From the NCBI GenBank assembly GCA_045597645.1, contig JAZLKM010000049.1, forward strand, positions 1-64,000: DNA of 64,000 nt, given 5' to 3'. Numbering within the stretch: position 1 is the stretch's first letter; every line of letters begins with the position of its first letter. Under the pieces are notes generated by a model. The model saw nothing but the letters and a program-made list of their open reading frames with translations, ran no database searches and had not been told where the DNA came from. The stretch comes from JAKSSE01 sp045597645. GTDB lineage: Bacteria; Bacillota; Clostridia; Lachnospirales; Lachnospiraceae. Shown in pieces: positions 42,593-51,703 of this stretch. A program made the position numbers and the translations under genes.

Positions 42593-42674
42593 AAAACACC
42601 TCTTTCGCGTTATACAACTTGAAAATTATAGTTTATCTGCAGCTATTTTGCAAAATATATTTCCATTACCAATC

Positions 42675-44843
42675 TCACTCGCTTTTTAGCCAACGTCTCA
42701 AAATAAGCTTAATGGCATCAAGTCTAAGTGGTTTCTCCAGATAATCTGCAAATCCTGCATCGTCAAATTCTCTGCGGGATGTGGCGGATATATCTGCCGA
42801 AAATGCCACAAATGGCACGGAATCATACCTCTCTCCGATATTCCGTAACGCCCTTGCCGTCTCTATTCCATCCATTCCCGGCATCATGCGATCTATGAAA
42901 ATGAGGTCGTAATCCACTATTTTTGCCTTCTCCACAGCCTCCTCGCCGCTCACTGCGGTGTCAATATTGACTCCTGCCTTTCCAAACAGTCCCTGGGCCA
43001 CTGTCAGATTAACTCTGTTGTCATCAATTACCAATAGCTTTGCGGTAGTATTTGTAAAGTCTTCTGCCTTTGCAAGGCTGTCAAACGTAGCCGCCTCATC
43101 TCCAAGAATTTCTGCGTCTACCACCTTTTGCGGTATCTCAAAGTAGAATCTTGAGCCTTTTCCGTAGGCACTATCTACTCCAATGGTTCCACCCATAAGT
43201 GTTACAAGCTGTTTGCAGATAGACAGTCCCAGTCCAGTACCCTCAATCTTATGATTATGCGACTGGTCAGTCTGCTCAAAGCTACCGAATATACGCTCGC
43301 GATCCTCCGCCTTTACGCCTATACCAGTGTCTCTTACAGAGAATTCCAGAGATATCTCATCCGGATTAGCTCCCTTATGCTGCCTTACTCGCACATTGAC
43401 TGAGCCAGTGTCAGTATACTTTATCGCATTATTCACAAGGTTTATAAGTACCTGCTTAATTCGTATGTCATCTCCATACAAGGTCTTTGGAATATCCGGC
43501 TCTATGGCAAAGCCAAGTGCAAGTCCTTTATCATCAGCCTTGCCGGTTAGCATTACTCTAACCTCTTCGAGCAATCTCAATATTCCATACTCTCCATTGG
43601 TAATTTCGAATTTACCCATTTCAAGCTTAGATACGTCTAATACGTCATTTACTGTAGAAAGTAGGCTCTCGCCTGCAGCTCTAATCATTTCCAGATCAGC
43701 TCTCAGTTCATCGCCCATTTCCTTTTCCAATGCAAGCTCGGTCATTCCTGTAATGGCATTCATTGGTGTACGTATCTCGTGAGCCATATTCGCCAGGAAC
43801 ATCGTTCTGGCAGAGGCTGTCTGCTCAGCCTTCTCTCTTAGCTCCTCCAGCTCCATCATACGATAGTAATGATCTGTAACATCTACGAAGTACGCCATAT
43901 AGCCCTCTACTCGACCATACTTTACAATCTCAGATGTACGTATCTCGTAGCTCTTTTCGCCTCGTTCAAGCACTCGCCCCGGAGTGGCAAATAGTGATTC
44001 TATCTCATAGCCTTCTACTACATTTTTAGTGAAGTCCACGGTTGGATAGATGCTCCTTGCAATGTTATTTGCATAGAGGAATTTTTTATACTTATCAAAT
44101 ACAACGACACCGGTCTCTGTATTTTCAAGGGTCGCCTCTGTAGCAAACTGTATCGGGTCAAAAAGTCCATATTTTACTACCGCAAACGCCATTACGGCAG
44201 CTGCCAGACCGATGCCTAATGGAGTAGTATCATTATCATTAGTGACTCCTGAAAGAAAAGCGAAGATTCCAAGGAATGGCATTATTCCGCCAGTACCCAT
44301 TATTAACTGCATTACAGGTGACTTGTGCTTTTTGCCCTCTCCAACAAAGTGGTAAATGCAAGCCGCTATATAGCTGGCAAGCATTATCACAAGCAAAGCC
44401 ATATATGCCCAATATAGCGGTCCATGTCCCAAATCATAATCCCAGGCTCCAGGTGCTCGCTCGCTTCCAACGCTGCTATAATACAGGCCATGCCACTCAT
44501 TTGTAGCTATAACGGTGTAGAAGAAAACATTGGCAAGAATCAATGCCAAAACAAGCATCTTTGGAGCATTAATACGGTAATACCTAAGTATAAAAATAAG
44601 TGCAAACACAGGCATAAAGGATTTTCCAAAATACTCTATCTTGTTCGCCAAAAGGTATTCTTCCACGTTAGTTGACAGGATTCCAAATATTTTACCCATC
44701 AATACTATTATAGAAAAAAGTACGGCAAGTACTAAAAACGTCTTATACTGATGTTCTTTTACGCCAAATAGATATATCAAAAAAGACAGCAGTACTACTA
44801 TTAATAGTCCATGTATAATTATCCAGCCTAAATTTGCCATCAT
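42675..44843 (-). CDS. 7TM hybrid sensor histidine kinase with receiver domain
   Basis: A 722-residue protein. Residues 1-220 are seven membrane helices of the HisKA_7TM type (typical TNEWHGLYY). A PAS-like segment follows (ETGVVVFDKYKKFLYANNIAR), then the dimerisation helix with His355 (MAHEIRTPMNA), an ATPase domain (NLVNNAIKYTDTG, DTGIGV, GTGLGLSICKQL) and a C-terminal receiver with Asp651 (FIDRMMPGMDG). It would sense a membrane or extracellular cue and relay phosphate internally; no output domain is attached. The next gene upstream, a PucR/CdaR-type regulator, overlaps it by 4 bases. The partner is unknown. Confidence 0.92.
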   Translation of the reverse strand: MMANLGWIIIHGLLIVVLLSFLIYLFGVKEHQYKTFLVLAVLFSIIVLMGKIFGILSTNVEEYLLANKIEYFGKSFMPVFALIFILRYYRINAPKMLVLALILANVFFYTVIATNEWHGLYYSSVGSERAPGAWDYDLGHGPLYWAYMALLVIMLASYIAACIYHFVGEGKKHKSPVMQLIMGTGGIMPFLGIFAFLSGVTNDNDTTPLGIGLAAAVMAFAVVKYGLFDPIQFATEATLENTETGVVVFDKYKKFLYANNIARSIYPTVDFTKNVVEGYEIESLFATPGRVLERGEKSYEIRTSEIVKYGRVEGYMAYFVDVTDHYYRMMELEELREKAEQTASARTMFLANMAHEIRTPMNAITGMTELALEKEMGDELRADLEMIRAAGESLLSTVNDVLDVSKLEMGKFEITNGEYGILRLLEEVRVMLTGKADDKGLALGFAIEPDIPKTLYGDDIRIKQVLINLVNNAIKYTDTGSVNVRVRQHKGANPDEISLEFSVRDTGIGVKAEDRERIFGSFEQTDQSHNHKIEGTGLGLSICKQLVTLMGGTIGVDSAYGKGSRFYFEIPQKVVDAEILGDEAATFDSLAKAEDFTNTTAKLLVIDDNRVNLTVAQGLFGKAGVNIDTAVSGEEAVEKAKIVDYDLIFIDRMMPGMDGIETARALRNIGERYDSVPFVAFSADISATSRREFDDAGFADYLEKPLRLDAIKLILRRWLKSE

Positions 44844-45946
44844 CTCTTCCTAATATTCATTCCCGCTTCCTTTTCCATATCTTCCATATGGAGAAGTACC
44901 ATGTATGCTATTCTAAATGTCATTGCATCCTCAAAGCTTCTGATGTCCAGCCCCAATGTTGTCTGTAATCTCTCGAGCCTGTATACCAAAGTGTTCCTGT
45001 GCACGTAAAGCTGTCTGGCTGTCTCTGAAATGTTCAAATCATTGTCCAGAAACTTTTGTATAGTGTCCATGGTCTCTTCATCATGAATTTCAGCAGGTAT
45101 CTCATCCCCAAAGACCTCGTGAATGAACATCTGACACAAATTCATCGGTAGCTGATATATAAGTCTGCCTATGCCAAGCTTAGTATATGCCAGCACATCC
45201 TCTGTCGGATAGAAAATACGTCCTACTTCAAGAGCCATTGATGCCTCCTGGTAAGACTTTGTCAGATTTTCCAACTTATCAGTAGGATTGCCATAGGCAA
45301 CTTTAACCGGCACCATAGCCTCATTCAAAAGAACATCTACCAAGGCCCTCGCTGTCTCTGACAGTTCATCGTCGCTTTGGCTTTCTCGTACGTCCTTTAT
45401 CAAAATCACGCTCTTCTCATCTAGCTCTGTCAGATAGTCTGTTGAGCCGAGAAAATTGTTTTGAAGTGTGTCTATTATTCTCTCATTTTTCTGCTTACCG
45501 CCTGATATTACATATACAACCCTAGCCGCTGTATCTATGTGCAATTTCTTAGCTTTTCTATATATGTCAACAGGTAATAGATTGCCAAACAGCAGGTTCT
45601 GTATAAAGCCATTTTTATCTAATGGATTAGTGGATTCCTTAAGAAAATCCCGCACTCTCGCTGCGGCCAACTTGCTTACAACGAAGCTGCTATCCGTATC
45701 CTCTGATACAGCAAGCACTCCCTCTAACGAGTCATCAATTTCTATCTTTATATACTGGTACCCTCCAGTCAGCTGGCTGTCTGCCGCCGATGTCAGAAAC
45801 TTATTTACCGAATCTGTCAATTGAGCCGTTCCATCATCACATGTAGTCACAACGCATTTTCCATCCTGCGTGTAATATGCCATTTGGGCACCTGAAATCT
45901 CACTCATTTCCTCAAGTATGCTTCTTAGTCTCTGCTCTCCTGTCAT
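44840..45946 (-). CDS. CdaR/PucR-type transcriptional regulator
   Basis: About 368 residues from the ATG at 45946, which has GAGG six bases before it; a TTG start 12 bases upstream is less likely. The N-terminal part looks like a small-molecule sensing region. The C-terminal end is the PucR helix-turn-helix: NLNISETARQLYVHRNTLVYRLERLQTTLG followed by FEDAMTFRIAYMVL. Related regulators respond to sugar acids or purines. The overlap with the hybrid kinase gene suggests they act in one pathway. Confidence 0.85.
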   Translation of the reverse strand: MTGEQRLRSILEEMSEISGAQMAYYTQDGKCVVTTCDDGTAQLTDSVNKFLTSAADSQLTGGYQYIKIEIDDSLEGVLAVSEDTDSSFVVSKLAAARVRDFLKESTNPLDKNGFIQNLLFGNLLPVDIYRKAKKLHIDTAARVVYVISGGKQKNERIIDTLQNNFLGSTDYLTELDEKSVILIKDVRESQSDDELSETARALVDVLLNEAMVPVKVAYGNPTDKLENLTKSYQEASMALEVGRIFYPTEDVLAYTKLGIGRLIYQLPMNLCQMFIHEVFGDEIPAEIHDEETMDTIQKFLDNDLNISETARQLYVHRNTLVYRLERLQTTLGLDIRSFEDAMTFRIAYMVLLHMEDMEKEAGMNIRKR

Positions 45947-45997
45947 GTAATACCTCAATATTCTATGTCATAAGTCGAAACACGTCTGTATTAGAAA

Positions 45998-46026
45998 AAA
46001 GGGCCCTCCTCAAAGGAGAGCCCTTT
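45998..46026 (-). terminator. Intrinsic terminator after the sugar-ABC ATPase gene
   Basis: On the minus strand AAAGGGCTCTCC pairs with GGAGGGCCCTTT (one wobble), 5-base loop, then TTTCT. Another hairpin (46032-46051, TTTGATT/AATCAAA) lies just before it. Confidence 0.88.
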
Positions 46027-46072
46027 GTTATTTGATTTTATAGAATCAAAAACAAATTGTAAAGACCAAAGA

Positions 46073-47185
46073 CTAGTTAACGATTGTAAGCTCAGTCTCT
46101 TTGTCAAATACGTGGATACGCTCAGGATCCATTGCAAGTGTGATGTGATCGCCGTAACGAGCGGTAGTACGAGCATCAACACGTGCAGTGTGCTGTCCCT
46201 CACCAATGTTGTAGTACAGAAGAACCTCTGCACCAAGGAGCTCGTATCCGGTAACATCTACGTCTACGAGTGCATCCTGATGAGCTGCGATAGCTGACTC
46301 GCTGTCTGAGATATCCTCAGGACGAATACCGATAACTACCTTCTTGCCATCATAGTTGCCATCGATAAGCTTCTTAGCCTTAGCTGCTGGAAGCTCAACA
46401 GAGAACTTATCAAAGTTAACAGTAACCTTCTCACCAGCTACCTTTACATCTGCATCGATGAAGTTCATCTGAGGTGATCCGATGAATCCTGCTACGAACA
46501 GGTTGCATGGCTCATTGTAAAGCTTCTGTGGTGAATCTACCTGCTGGATGATACCATCCTTAAGAACTACGATACGGGTACCAAGAGTCATAGCCTCTGT
46601 CTGATCATGTGTAACGTAGATGATGGTAGCACCAAGTCTCTGGTGAAGTGAAGCGATCTCAGATCTCATCTGTACACGGAGCTTAGCATCAAGGTTTGAA
46701 AGAGGCTCGTCCATAAGGAATACCTTAGGATTACGAACGATTGCACGTCCCATTGCAACACGCTGTCTCTGACCACCTGAAAGTGCTCTTGGCTTACGAT
46801 CAAGAAGAGCCTCAAGGTCAAGGATCTTAGCTGCTGCACGAACCTTCTCATCAATCTCAGCCTTCGGAACCTTACGAAGCTTAAGTCCGAATGCCATGTT
46901 ATCATAAACGGTCATGTGTGGATAAAGAGCGTAGTTCTGGAATACCATTGCGATATCACGATCCTTCGGCTCTACGTCGTTCATAACCTTGCCGTCGATC
47001 TTCAGCTCACCGCTTGAGATATCCTCAAGACCAGCGATCATACGAAGAGTGGTAGACTTACCACATCCTGAAGGTCCTACGAAGATGATGAACTCTTTGT
47101 CTTCTACCTCAAGGTTGAAGTCCTGAACTGCCTCAAAGCCGTTCGGGTATACCTTGCAGATATTTGTCATTGAAATGCTTGCCAT
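46073..47185 (-). CDS. Sugar ABC transporter ATPase (MsmK/UgpC type)
   Basis: A 370-residue ATPase with the C-terminal TOBE-like regulatory region. Walker A is GPSGCGKSTTLRMIAG, signature ALSGGQRQRVAMGRA, Walker B VFLMDEPLSNLDAKLR. The KVVIGIRPEDI strand is typical of the MalK/MsmK/UgpC subgroup. In Gram-positives a single such ATPase often serves many sugar importers, and no permease or binding protein is adjacent, which fits that role. A hairpin precedes AGGAGG. Confidence 0.93.
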   Translation of the reverse strand: MASISMTNICKVYPNGFEAVQDFNLEVEDKEFIIFVGPSGCGKSTTLRMIAGLEDISSGELKIDGKVMNDVEPKDRDIAMVFQNYALYPHMTVYDNMAFGLKLRKVPKAEIDEKVRAAAKILDLEALLDRKPRALSGGQRQRVAMGRAIVRNPKVFLMDEPLSNLDAKLRVQMRSEIASLHQRLGATIIYVTHDQTEAMTLGTRIVVLKDGIIQQVDSPQKLYNEPCNLFVAGFIGSPQMNFIDADVKVAGEKVTVNFDKFSVELPAAKAKKLIDGNYDGKKVVIGIRPEDISDSESAIAAHQDALVDVDVTGYELLGAEVLLYYNIGEGQHTARVDARTTARYGDHITLAMDPERIHVFDKETELTIVN

Positions 47186-47206
47186 AATACCCCTCCTATG
47201 GTTTTT

Positions 47207-47221
47207 GCGTGTCAGGCACGC
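47207..47221 (-). other. Hairpin before the sugar-ABC ATPase ribosome site
   Basis: GCGTG pairs with CACGC over a 5-base loop, 9 bases upstream of AGGAGG on the minus strand. Confidence 0.45.
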
Positions 47222-47322
47222 GTCTCCTAAAAGTCTTATTCATCTTATACGAAACCACCCTCATGAAGCAATGGTATTTTGTACAAAATAAATATTATTT
47301 TTCGTCAACTTGTCACATAGAC

Positions 47323-47336
47323 AATTAGTACTAATT
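47323..47336. promoter_or_regulatory. 14-bp perfect palindrome
   Basis: AATTAGTACTAATT lies between guaB (stop at 47352) and the sugar-ABC ATPase gene. It may be an operator; no regulator gene is adjacent. Confidence 0.4.
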
Positions 47337-47351
47337 CTGCTTCCCGTCAAA

Positions 47352-48806
47352 TTACTCACCAACAGAGTAGTTTGGAGCCTCCTTGGTGATGTGGATGTCA
47401 TGTGGATGGCTTTCCTTGAGAGATGCAGCAGATATCTTGACGAAACGTCCAGACTGCTGTAGCTCTGGTATAGTCTTGCATCCGCAATATCCCATACCTG
47501 ACTTGATACCTCCAAGCATCTGGAAAATAGTATCCTCTACCTCTCCCTTATATGCTACACGTCCCTCAACGCCTTCTGGCACAAGTTTTTTTGCATCCTG
47601 CTGGAAGTAGCGGTCCTTTGCGCCGTTTTCCATACCTGCAAGCGATCCCATTCCGCGGTATACCTTGTACTTACGTCCCTGATACAGCTCGATGTCTCCA
47701 GGGCTCTCCTCGCATCCAGCGAACATGCTGCCCATCATACATACATCAGCGCCTGCTGCCAGTGCCTTAGTCATATCTCCCGAAAGCTTGATACCTCCAT
47801 CAGCGATAACCGGTACATCGTACTCCTTAGCTGCAGCGTAGCAGTCCATAATTGCAGAAATCTGAGGTACGCCCACACCTGCAACTACACGGGTAGTGCA
47901 GATGGATCCAGGTCCAATACCTACCTTAACAGCATCAGCTCCGGCCTCAATGAGTGCCCTTGCTGCATCACCTGTTGCGATGTTGCCCGCGATAACCTGG
48001 AGCTCAGGATAGCGCTGCTTTACCTTGCGTACTGCTTCAATAATGTTTTTTGAATGACCATGCGCTGAGTCCATAACAACAACATCTACATGCGCATTGA
48101 CAAGTGCATCTATACGCTCAAACATATTGCCGGTGATTCCTACACCTGCACCACAGAGAAGTCTGCCCTGCTCGTCCTTTGCTGACATCGGGTACTTAAT
48201 CTGCTTCTCTATGTCCTTGATAGTAATAAGACCCTTGAGATTGTAATTATCATCTACTATAGGAAGCTTCTCCTTGCGTGCCTTAGCCAAAATAGCCTTA
48301 GCCTCCTCAAGAGTGATACCCTCCTTTGCAGTAATCAGATTCTCGCTGGTCATGCAATCCTTGATTTTCTTAGAAAAATCAGTCTCAAACTTGAGGTCAC
48401 GGTTAGTAATAATACCTACAAGCTTGGTGCCCTCTGTGATCGGCACACCTGATATGCGGAACTTTGCCATCAGGTTGTCAGCATCCTGAAGTGTATGCTC
48501 TGGAGAAAGTGAAAACGGATCGGTGATGACACCATTTTCTGAACGCTTTACCTTATCTACCTCATCTGCCTGTGCCTCAACAGACATATTCTTGTGAATT
48601 ATACCGATACCACCCTGTCTAGCCATAGCTATGGCCATGCGATGCTCGGTAACTGTATCCATCGCCGCGCTCATCATAGGAATGTTCAGATGAATCTTCT
48701 TGGTCAATCTGGTCCCCAGCTCTACCTGATTCGGGATAATCTCCGAATAAGATGGAACTAAGAGCACATCATCAAAAGTAATTCCTTCACCGATAATTGT
48801 TGCCAT
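47352..48806 (-). CDS. guaB: IMP dehydrogenase
   Basis: A 484-residue TIM-barrel enzyme that oxidises IMP to XMP, the committed step of GMP synthesis. The catalytic cysteine is C303 in GPGSICTTR; a pair of CBS domains sits inside the barrel at about 90-205 (ITDPFSLSPEHTLQDA ... GLITIKDIEKQ). The flap motif is RKYKVYRGMGSL. AGGAGG precedes the ATG, with an AT-rich palindrome (48825-48840) just upstream. Confidence 0.97.
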   Translation of the reverse strand: MATIIGEGITFDDVLLVPSYSEIIPNQVELGTRLTKKIHLNIPMMSAAMDTVTEHRMAIAMARQGGIGIIHKNMSVEAQADEVDKVKRSENGVITDPFSLSPEHTLQDADNLMAKFRISGVPITEGTKLVGIITNRDLKFETDFSKKIKDCMTSENLITAKEGITLEEAKAILAKARKEKLPIVDDNYNLKGLITIKDIEKQIKYPMSAKDEQGRLLCGAGVGITGNMFERIDALVNAHVDVVVMDSAHGHSKNIIEAVRKVKQRYPELQVIAGNIATGDAARALIEAGADAVKVGIGPGSICTTRVVAGVGVPQISAIMDCYAAAKEYDVPVIADGGIKLSGDMTKALAAGADVCMMGSMFAGCEESPGDIELYQGRKYKVYRGMGSLAGMENGAKDRYFQQDAKKLVPEGVEGRVAYKGEVEDTIFQMLGGIKSGMGYCGCKTIPELQQSGRFVKISAASLKESHPHDIHITKEAPNYSVGE

Positions 48807-48836
48807 GTTTCCTCCTTTAATGCTTTAAATATATAT

Positions 48837-49097
48837 TTAATCTTCTTTGTCCTTGAATTTACTGGATATGATATCAAATATGGTCCATATTGCGCCTGCA
48901 ACAGTGGTAGCCAGAAAAATCGATACCGCGTAATGCAACACCAGCCTTATAGTTAATGTGCCGCTCGCAAAGCTCTGATACGCATGATAAATTTGCATCA
49001 GAAACATCTTATATATTCCCACATAAACAGCCAGCACTACGCCTACTGTTGTAAAAAAAATTGATAGAAATTTTTTAAGAAAATCCTTTTTGCTCAT
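48837..49097 (-). CDS. Small two-TM membrane protein of unknown function
   Basis: 86 residues with two hydrophobic segments (about 10-32 and 50-74) and a charged C-terminus (SKFKDKED). I do not recognise the family. It begins 1 base after the PAP2 gene ends, suggesting joint translation with it. Confidence 0.6.
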   Translation of the reverse strand: MSKKDFLKKFLSIFFTTVGVVLAVYVGIYKMFLMQIYHAYQSFASGTLTIRLVLHYAVSIFLATTVAGAIWTIFDIISSKFKDKED

Positions 49098-49098
49098 A

Positions 49099-49608
49099 TT
49101 ATCTGAATATAGTTGATAGCCAGAACCCTATTGAGGTTGCAGCCGCGCCCATCAACGCTCCAAGTATGACATCATGTGGATAATGCACGCCTTCTATGAC
49201 TCTCACCGTGCACAGTACTACTCCCAAAGCAAATATAACAATGCCCAGAGCAGGTGCTAATTGAAAAAAAGCGACGCCTATACAAAATATTGAAAATGCA
49301 TGTCTGCTTGGAAATGAATCTCCCGTCTTCTTCCTTCGTCTTATTGGCTTTATGTCAAAACTCTCATACGGCCTTGCTTCGTTTACTATTTTCCGAAGAA
49401 CTGTACACGCTACAAAACTAAGCCCACAAATTATGAGAGTGCTCGCAAGCATCCGATAATCCTTTGATATAAAATAATGGATATGCAGTGCTACAAAAGA
49501 GACTACTATAATATATGTAATCACGCTGTCAGTCCCCAGCAATGCTTTTGCCGCCTTGGGATGAGCTTCAAACCAGTTGGAAAATTTATCGTAGCTTTCT
49601 TTTTTCAT
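49099..49608 (-). CDS. PAP2 family membrane phosphatase
   Basis: About 169 residues, six membrane helices. The three PAP2 motifs are present: KIVNEARPYE (KxxxxxxRP type), PSRHAFS (PSGH type) and RVIEGVHYPHDVILG (SRxxxxxHxxxD type). It could remove phosphate from undecaprenyl pyrophosphate or other lipid phosphates at the outer face of the membrane. The ATG at 49608 overlaps the upstream stop as TAATG; an in-frame start 9 bases earlier is possible. Confidence 0.85.
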   Translation of the reverse strand: MKKESYDKFSNWFEAHPKAAKALLGTDSVITYIIVVSFVALHIHYFISKDYRMLASTLIICGLSFVACTVLRKIVNEARPYESFDIKPIRRRKKTGDSFPSRHAFSIFCIGVAFFQLAPALGIVIFALGVVLCTVRVIEGVHYPHDVILGALMGAAATSIGFWLSTIFR

Positions 49609-49928
49609 TATATGCAATCCGGCTTAGTTGAATCCTTAAGTCCCATTTCGAACAGCTCTGTCATCTGGTCATCGCGCTCTTCGCTACAATAAAAGCCTTC
49701 CATTATTACAGCCAGATAGTGCAGCCTCTCCCTGGACCTGTCTGCCTTTTCAGTGACTCCCTGCATCGCCTCTCGTATATCCAGCGGAGCGCAAGTAGGC
49801 TGCAGCTGTAGTCCGAGAGCTCCGGTTAATAGCCCTGCACCGTAGTAATACTCGTAGTTGCCCAGTATCTTAGACTTGCGCAGGTCCATTTTAGTCTGAA
49901 CTGATTGTTTTGCCAGCAGCGGAATCAT
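49608..49928 (-). CDS. Small protein of unknown function
   Basis: About 106 residues: MIPLLAKQSVQTKMDLRKSK, NYEYYYGAGLLTGALGLQLQ, then an Arg/Glu-rich helix and a Cys-containing end. The ATG at 49928 is chosen because AGGGGG lies 4 bases before it; a start 63 bases upstream lacks one. I do not recognise it. It heads a three-gene unit with PAP2 and the two-TM protein. Confidence 0.6.
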   Translation of the reverse strand: MIPLLAKQSVQTKMDLRKSKILGNYEYYYGAGLLTGALGLQLQPTCAPLDIREAMQGVTEKADRSRERLHYLAVIMEGFYCSEERDDQMTELFEMGLKDSTKPDCI

Positions 49929-50071
49929 AGTACCCCCTGAATCTATATATTCAGACGAGTATAGCACAATTTTTTTACCGATAAAAGTCATTTTTTCTTT
50001 GACATACCATCATAAATTTGTAAGTATTTACTAGTAGATGTATTTTGACAATCTCTTCAGGAGGATGACCT

Positions 50072-50821
50072 ATGGCTGAACAAATATATACTATTCCATT
50101 CAACGATGCTCTCGCCGCAGATGATGAATGTCCCATCTGCTGGCTAAAGCGACGCTCCGAGCAGAATCTCATGGATTTCGTGTTGGGCAGCGGCGCATCA
50201 TATATGGAGAGTGACATGCGTGCTAAGACCGACGAGGCTGGCTTTTGTGCAGACCATTTCAGGAAGATGTTCGTATATGGCAACTCGCTTGGAAACGCAT
50301 GGATACTCAAGACTCACTATATGCAGATAGAAGCCGAAATTGACAAGGCTTTCTCCAAATACAAGCCTGGAAAGGTGAAAAAGGACCGCAAGACCGGAGA
50401 GTCCACTAACCCCATAGTCTCATGGGCAAAAGGGCGGGGCGGTCGATGCTATCTGTGTGAGCGTGAAAAAGCTCACCATGAGCAATGTATGCAGACCTTC
50501 TGCCATCTATGGAAAAACGACCCTGAGTTCAAGGAACGTGCTAAGGCTTCAAAGGGATTTTGTGTAGCTCATTTTGGTGACTTATGTGATGCAGTGGATA
50601 CAAAGCTTTCCCCAAAGGAGGCTGAAGAATTCTACAATACCTTTATCCCCAAAATGAAAGAAAACGTCCATCGCGTATTCGAGGACGTTTCCTGGTTTGT
50701 TGAAAAATTCAGATACGAAAACAAGGATGCTGACTGGAAGACGTCAAAGGATGCCGTCCAGCGCGGTATGCAAAAGTTAAAAGGCGGCTATCCTGCTGAC
50801 TCTGACTACAAGCACAGCTAG
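50072..50821 (+). CDS. DUF6062-like protein with duplicated Cys/His motif
   Basis: A 249-residue soluble protein. Two halves repeat one plan: CPICWLKRR ... AGFCADHFRKM at about residues 22-65, and CYLCEREK ... KGFCVAHFGDL at about 125-170. Each pairs CxxC with a GFCxxHF unit, which suggests a metal site or redox pair. The pattern matches DUF6062 as I know it. The function is unknown. GGAGG lies before the ATG. Its stop overlaps that of the convergent esterase gene (CTAG). Confidence 0.75.
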   Translation: MAEQIYTIPFNDALAADDECPICWLKRRSEQNLMDFVLGSGASYMESDMRAKTDEAGFCADHFRKMFVYGNSLGNAWILKTHYMQIEAEIDKAFSKYKPGKVKKDRKTGESTNPIVSWAKGRGGRCYLCEREKAHHEQCMQTFCHLWKNDPEFKERAKASKGFCVAHFGDLCDAVDTKLSPKEAEEFYNTFIPKMKENVHRVFEDVSWFVEKFRYENKDADWKTSKDAVQRGMQKLKGGYPADSDYKHS

Positions 50822-51651
50822 AACCAAAGTCTGACCCATTTACATGCCAGTTCAAGCCAGCCACTGCAGGATGCTACTATCTTTTCATCCAATGTCGCAT
50901 CATTAGTCTCATAGTCGGCAGTGGCCAGGCCGTGGCCGCCATATGGATACATATGAAGCTCAACTGGTATATTATATTTTCTCATTGCTGCAACCATCAG
51001 CAGTGAATTCTCAACCGGAACTGCTCCATCAGCATAGGTGTGCCATACAAAGGCAGGGGGTGTATTTTCATCCACCTGCTTTTCTAATGACAGAAGTTCC
51101 AGATTTTCCTGGGTATATTTTCCTGCCAGCACATTTTCAAATGAGCCCCTGTGAGCATACTGTCCCGATGTGATAACAGGATACATCAGAATCATTCCAT
51201 TCACTTTGATATCGCAAGGTGCGCAGCCCAGTGCCTGCGACACCCATGGTCTGCTCGAAAAAATGCCAATATTTGCTGCAAGATGTCCGCCCGCTGATGC
51301 TCCCATCACAAATATCTGATTTTCAGTAACATGCCACTGCTTTGCATGCTCTCTTATATATTTTAGAGCCAACGCTGCTTCAATTAGCTGAGTAGGATAC
51401 ACTGACGGCTCGCAGGAATATCTCAAAATGCATACATGAAAGCCTGCTGCCAGAAGCTTTGTAGCCAAGGGCTCAGCCTCTCTGTCTGATGTATATGAGT
51501 ATCCGCCTCCTGGGCACAACAGCACCATAGGTCTTGATTTGCACAAAGTCTCATTGCTGTATTCCTGAATGTAGGTGTACATCGCCGCGTAGTCCTGTGA
51601 CACGCAGTCCAGTATTCCATCCGCTTTAATCTCTATTCTATCGTGTATCAT
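50818..51651 (-). CDS. Alpha/beta-hydrolase, esterase type
   Basis: A 277-residue enzyme of the BD-FAE/acetyl-esterase kind. The oxyanion motif is LLCPGGGYSYTSDRE, the nucleophile elbow GASAGGHLAAN, and the end ADGAVPVENSLL ... YGGHGL holds the Asp and His of the triad. It is cytoplasmic by lack of a signal. Such enzymes remove acetyl or feruloyl groups from sugars or xylan fragments. It is a single minus gene, convergent with the DUF6062-like gene. Confidence 0.85.
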   Translation of the reverse strand: MIHDRIEIKADGILDCVSQDYAAMYTYIQEYSNETLCKSRPMVLLCPGGGYSYTSDREAEPLATKLLAAGFHVCILRYSCEPSVYPTQLIEAALALKYIREHAKQWHVTENQIFVMGASAGGHLAANIGIFSSRPWVSQALGCAPCDIKVNGMILMYPVITSGQYAHRGSFENVLAGKYTQENLELLSLEKQVDENTPPAFVWHTYADGAVPVENSLLMVAAMRKYNIPVELHMYPYGGHGLATADYETNDATLDEKIVASCSGWLELACKWVRLWF

Positions 51652-51676
51652 AGCTACCCCCGTTTCTTAAACAAAA

Positions 51677-51696
51677 GTACCCGCTTGCGCGAGTAC
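51677..51696 (-). terminator. Intrinsic terminator after ecfT
   Basis: On the minus strand GTACTCGC pairs with GCGGGTAC (one wobble) over 4 bases, then TTTTGTTT. It ends the seven-gene operon that starts at the VanW gene. Confidence 0.8.
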
Positions 51697-51703
51697 ATTA
51701 ATC

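Noticed and set aside
42593..42674. T-box leader for tyrS
   Set aside because: Only about 80 bases are available and no T-box core sequence is seen.
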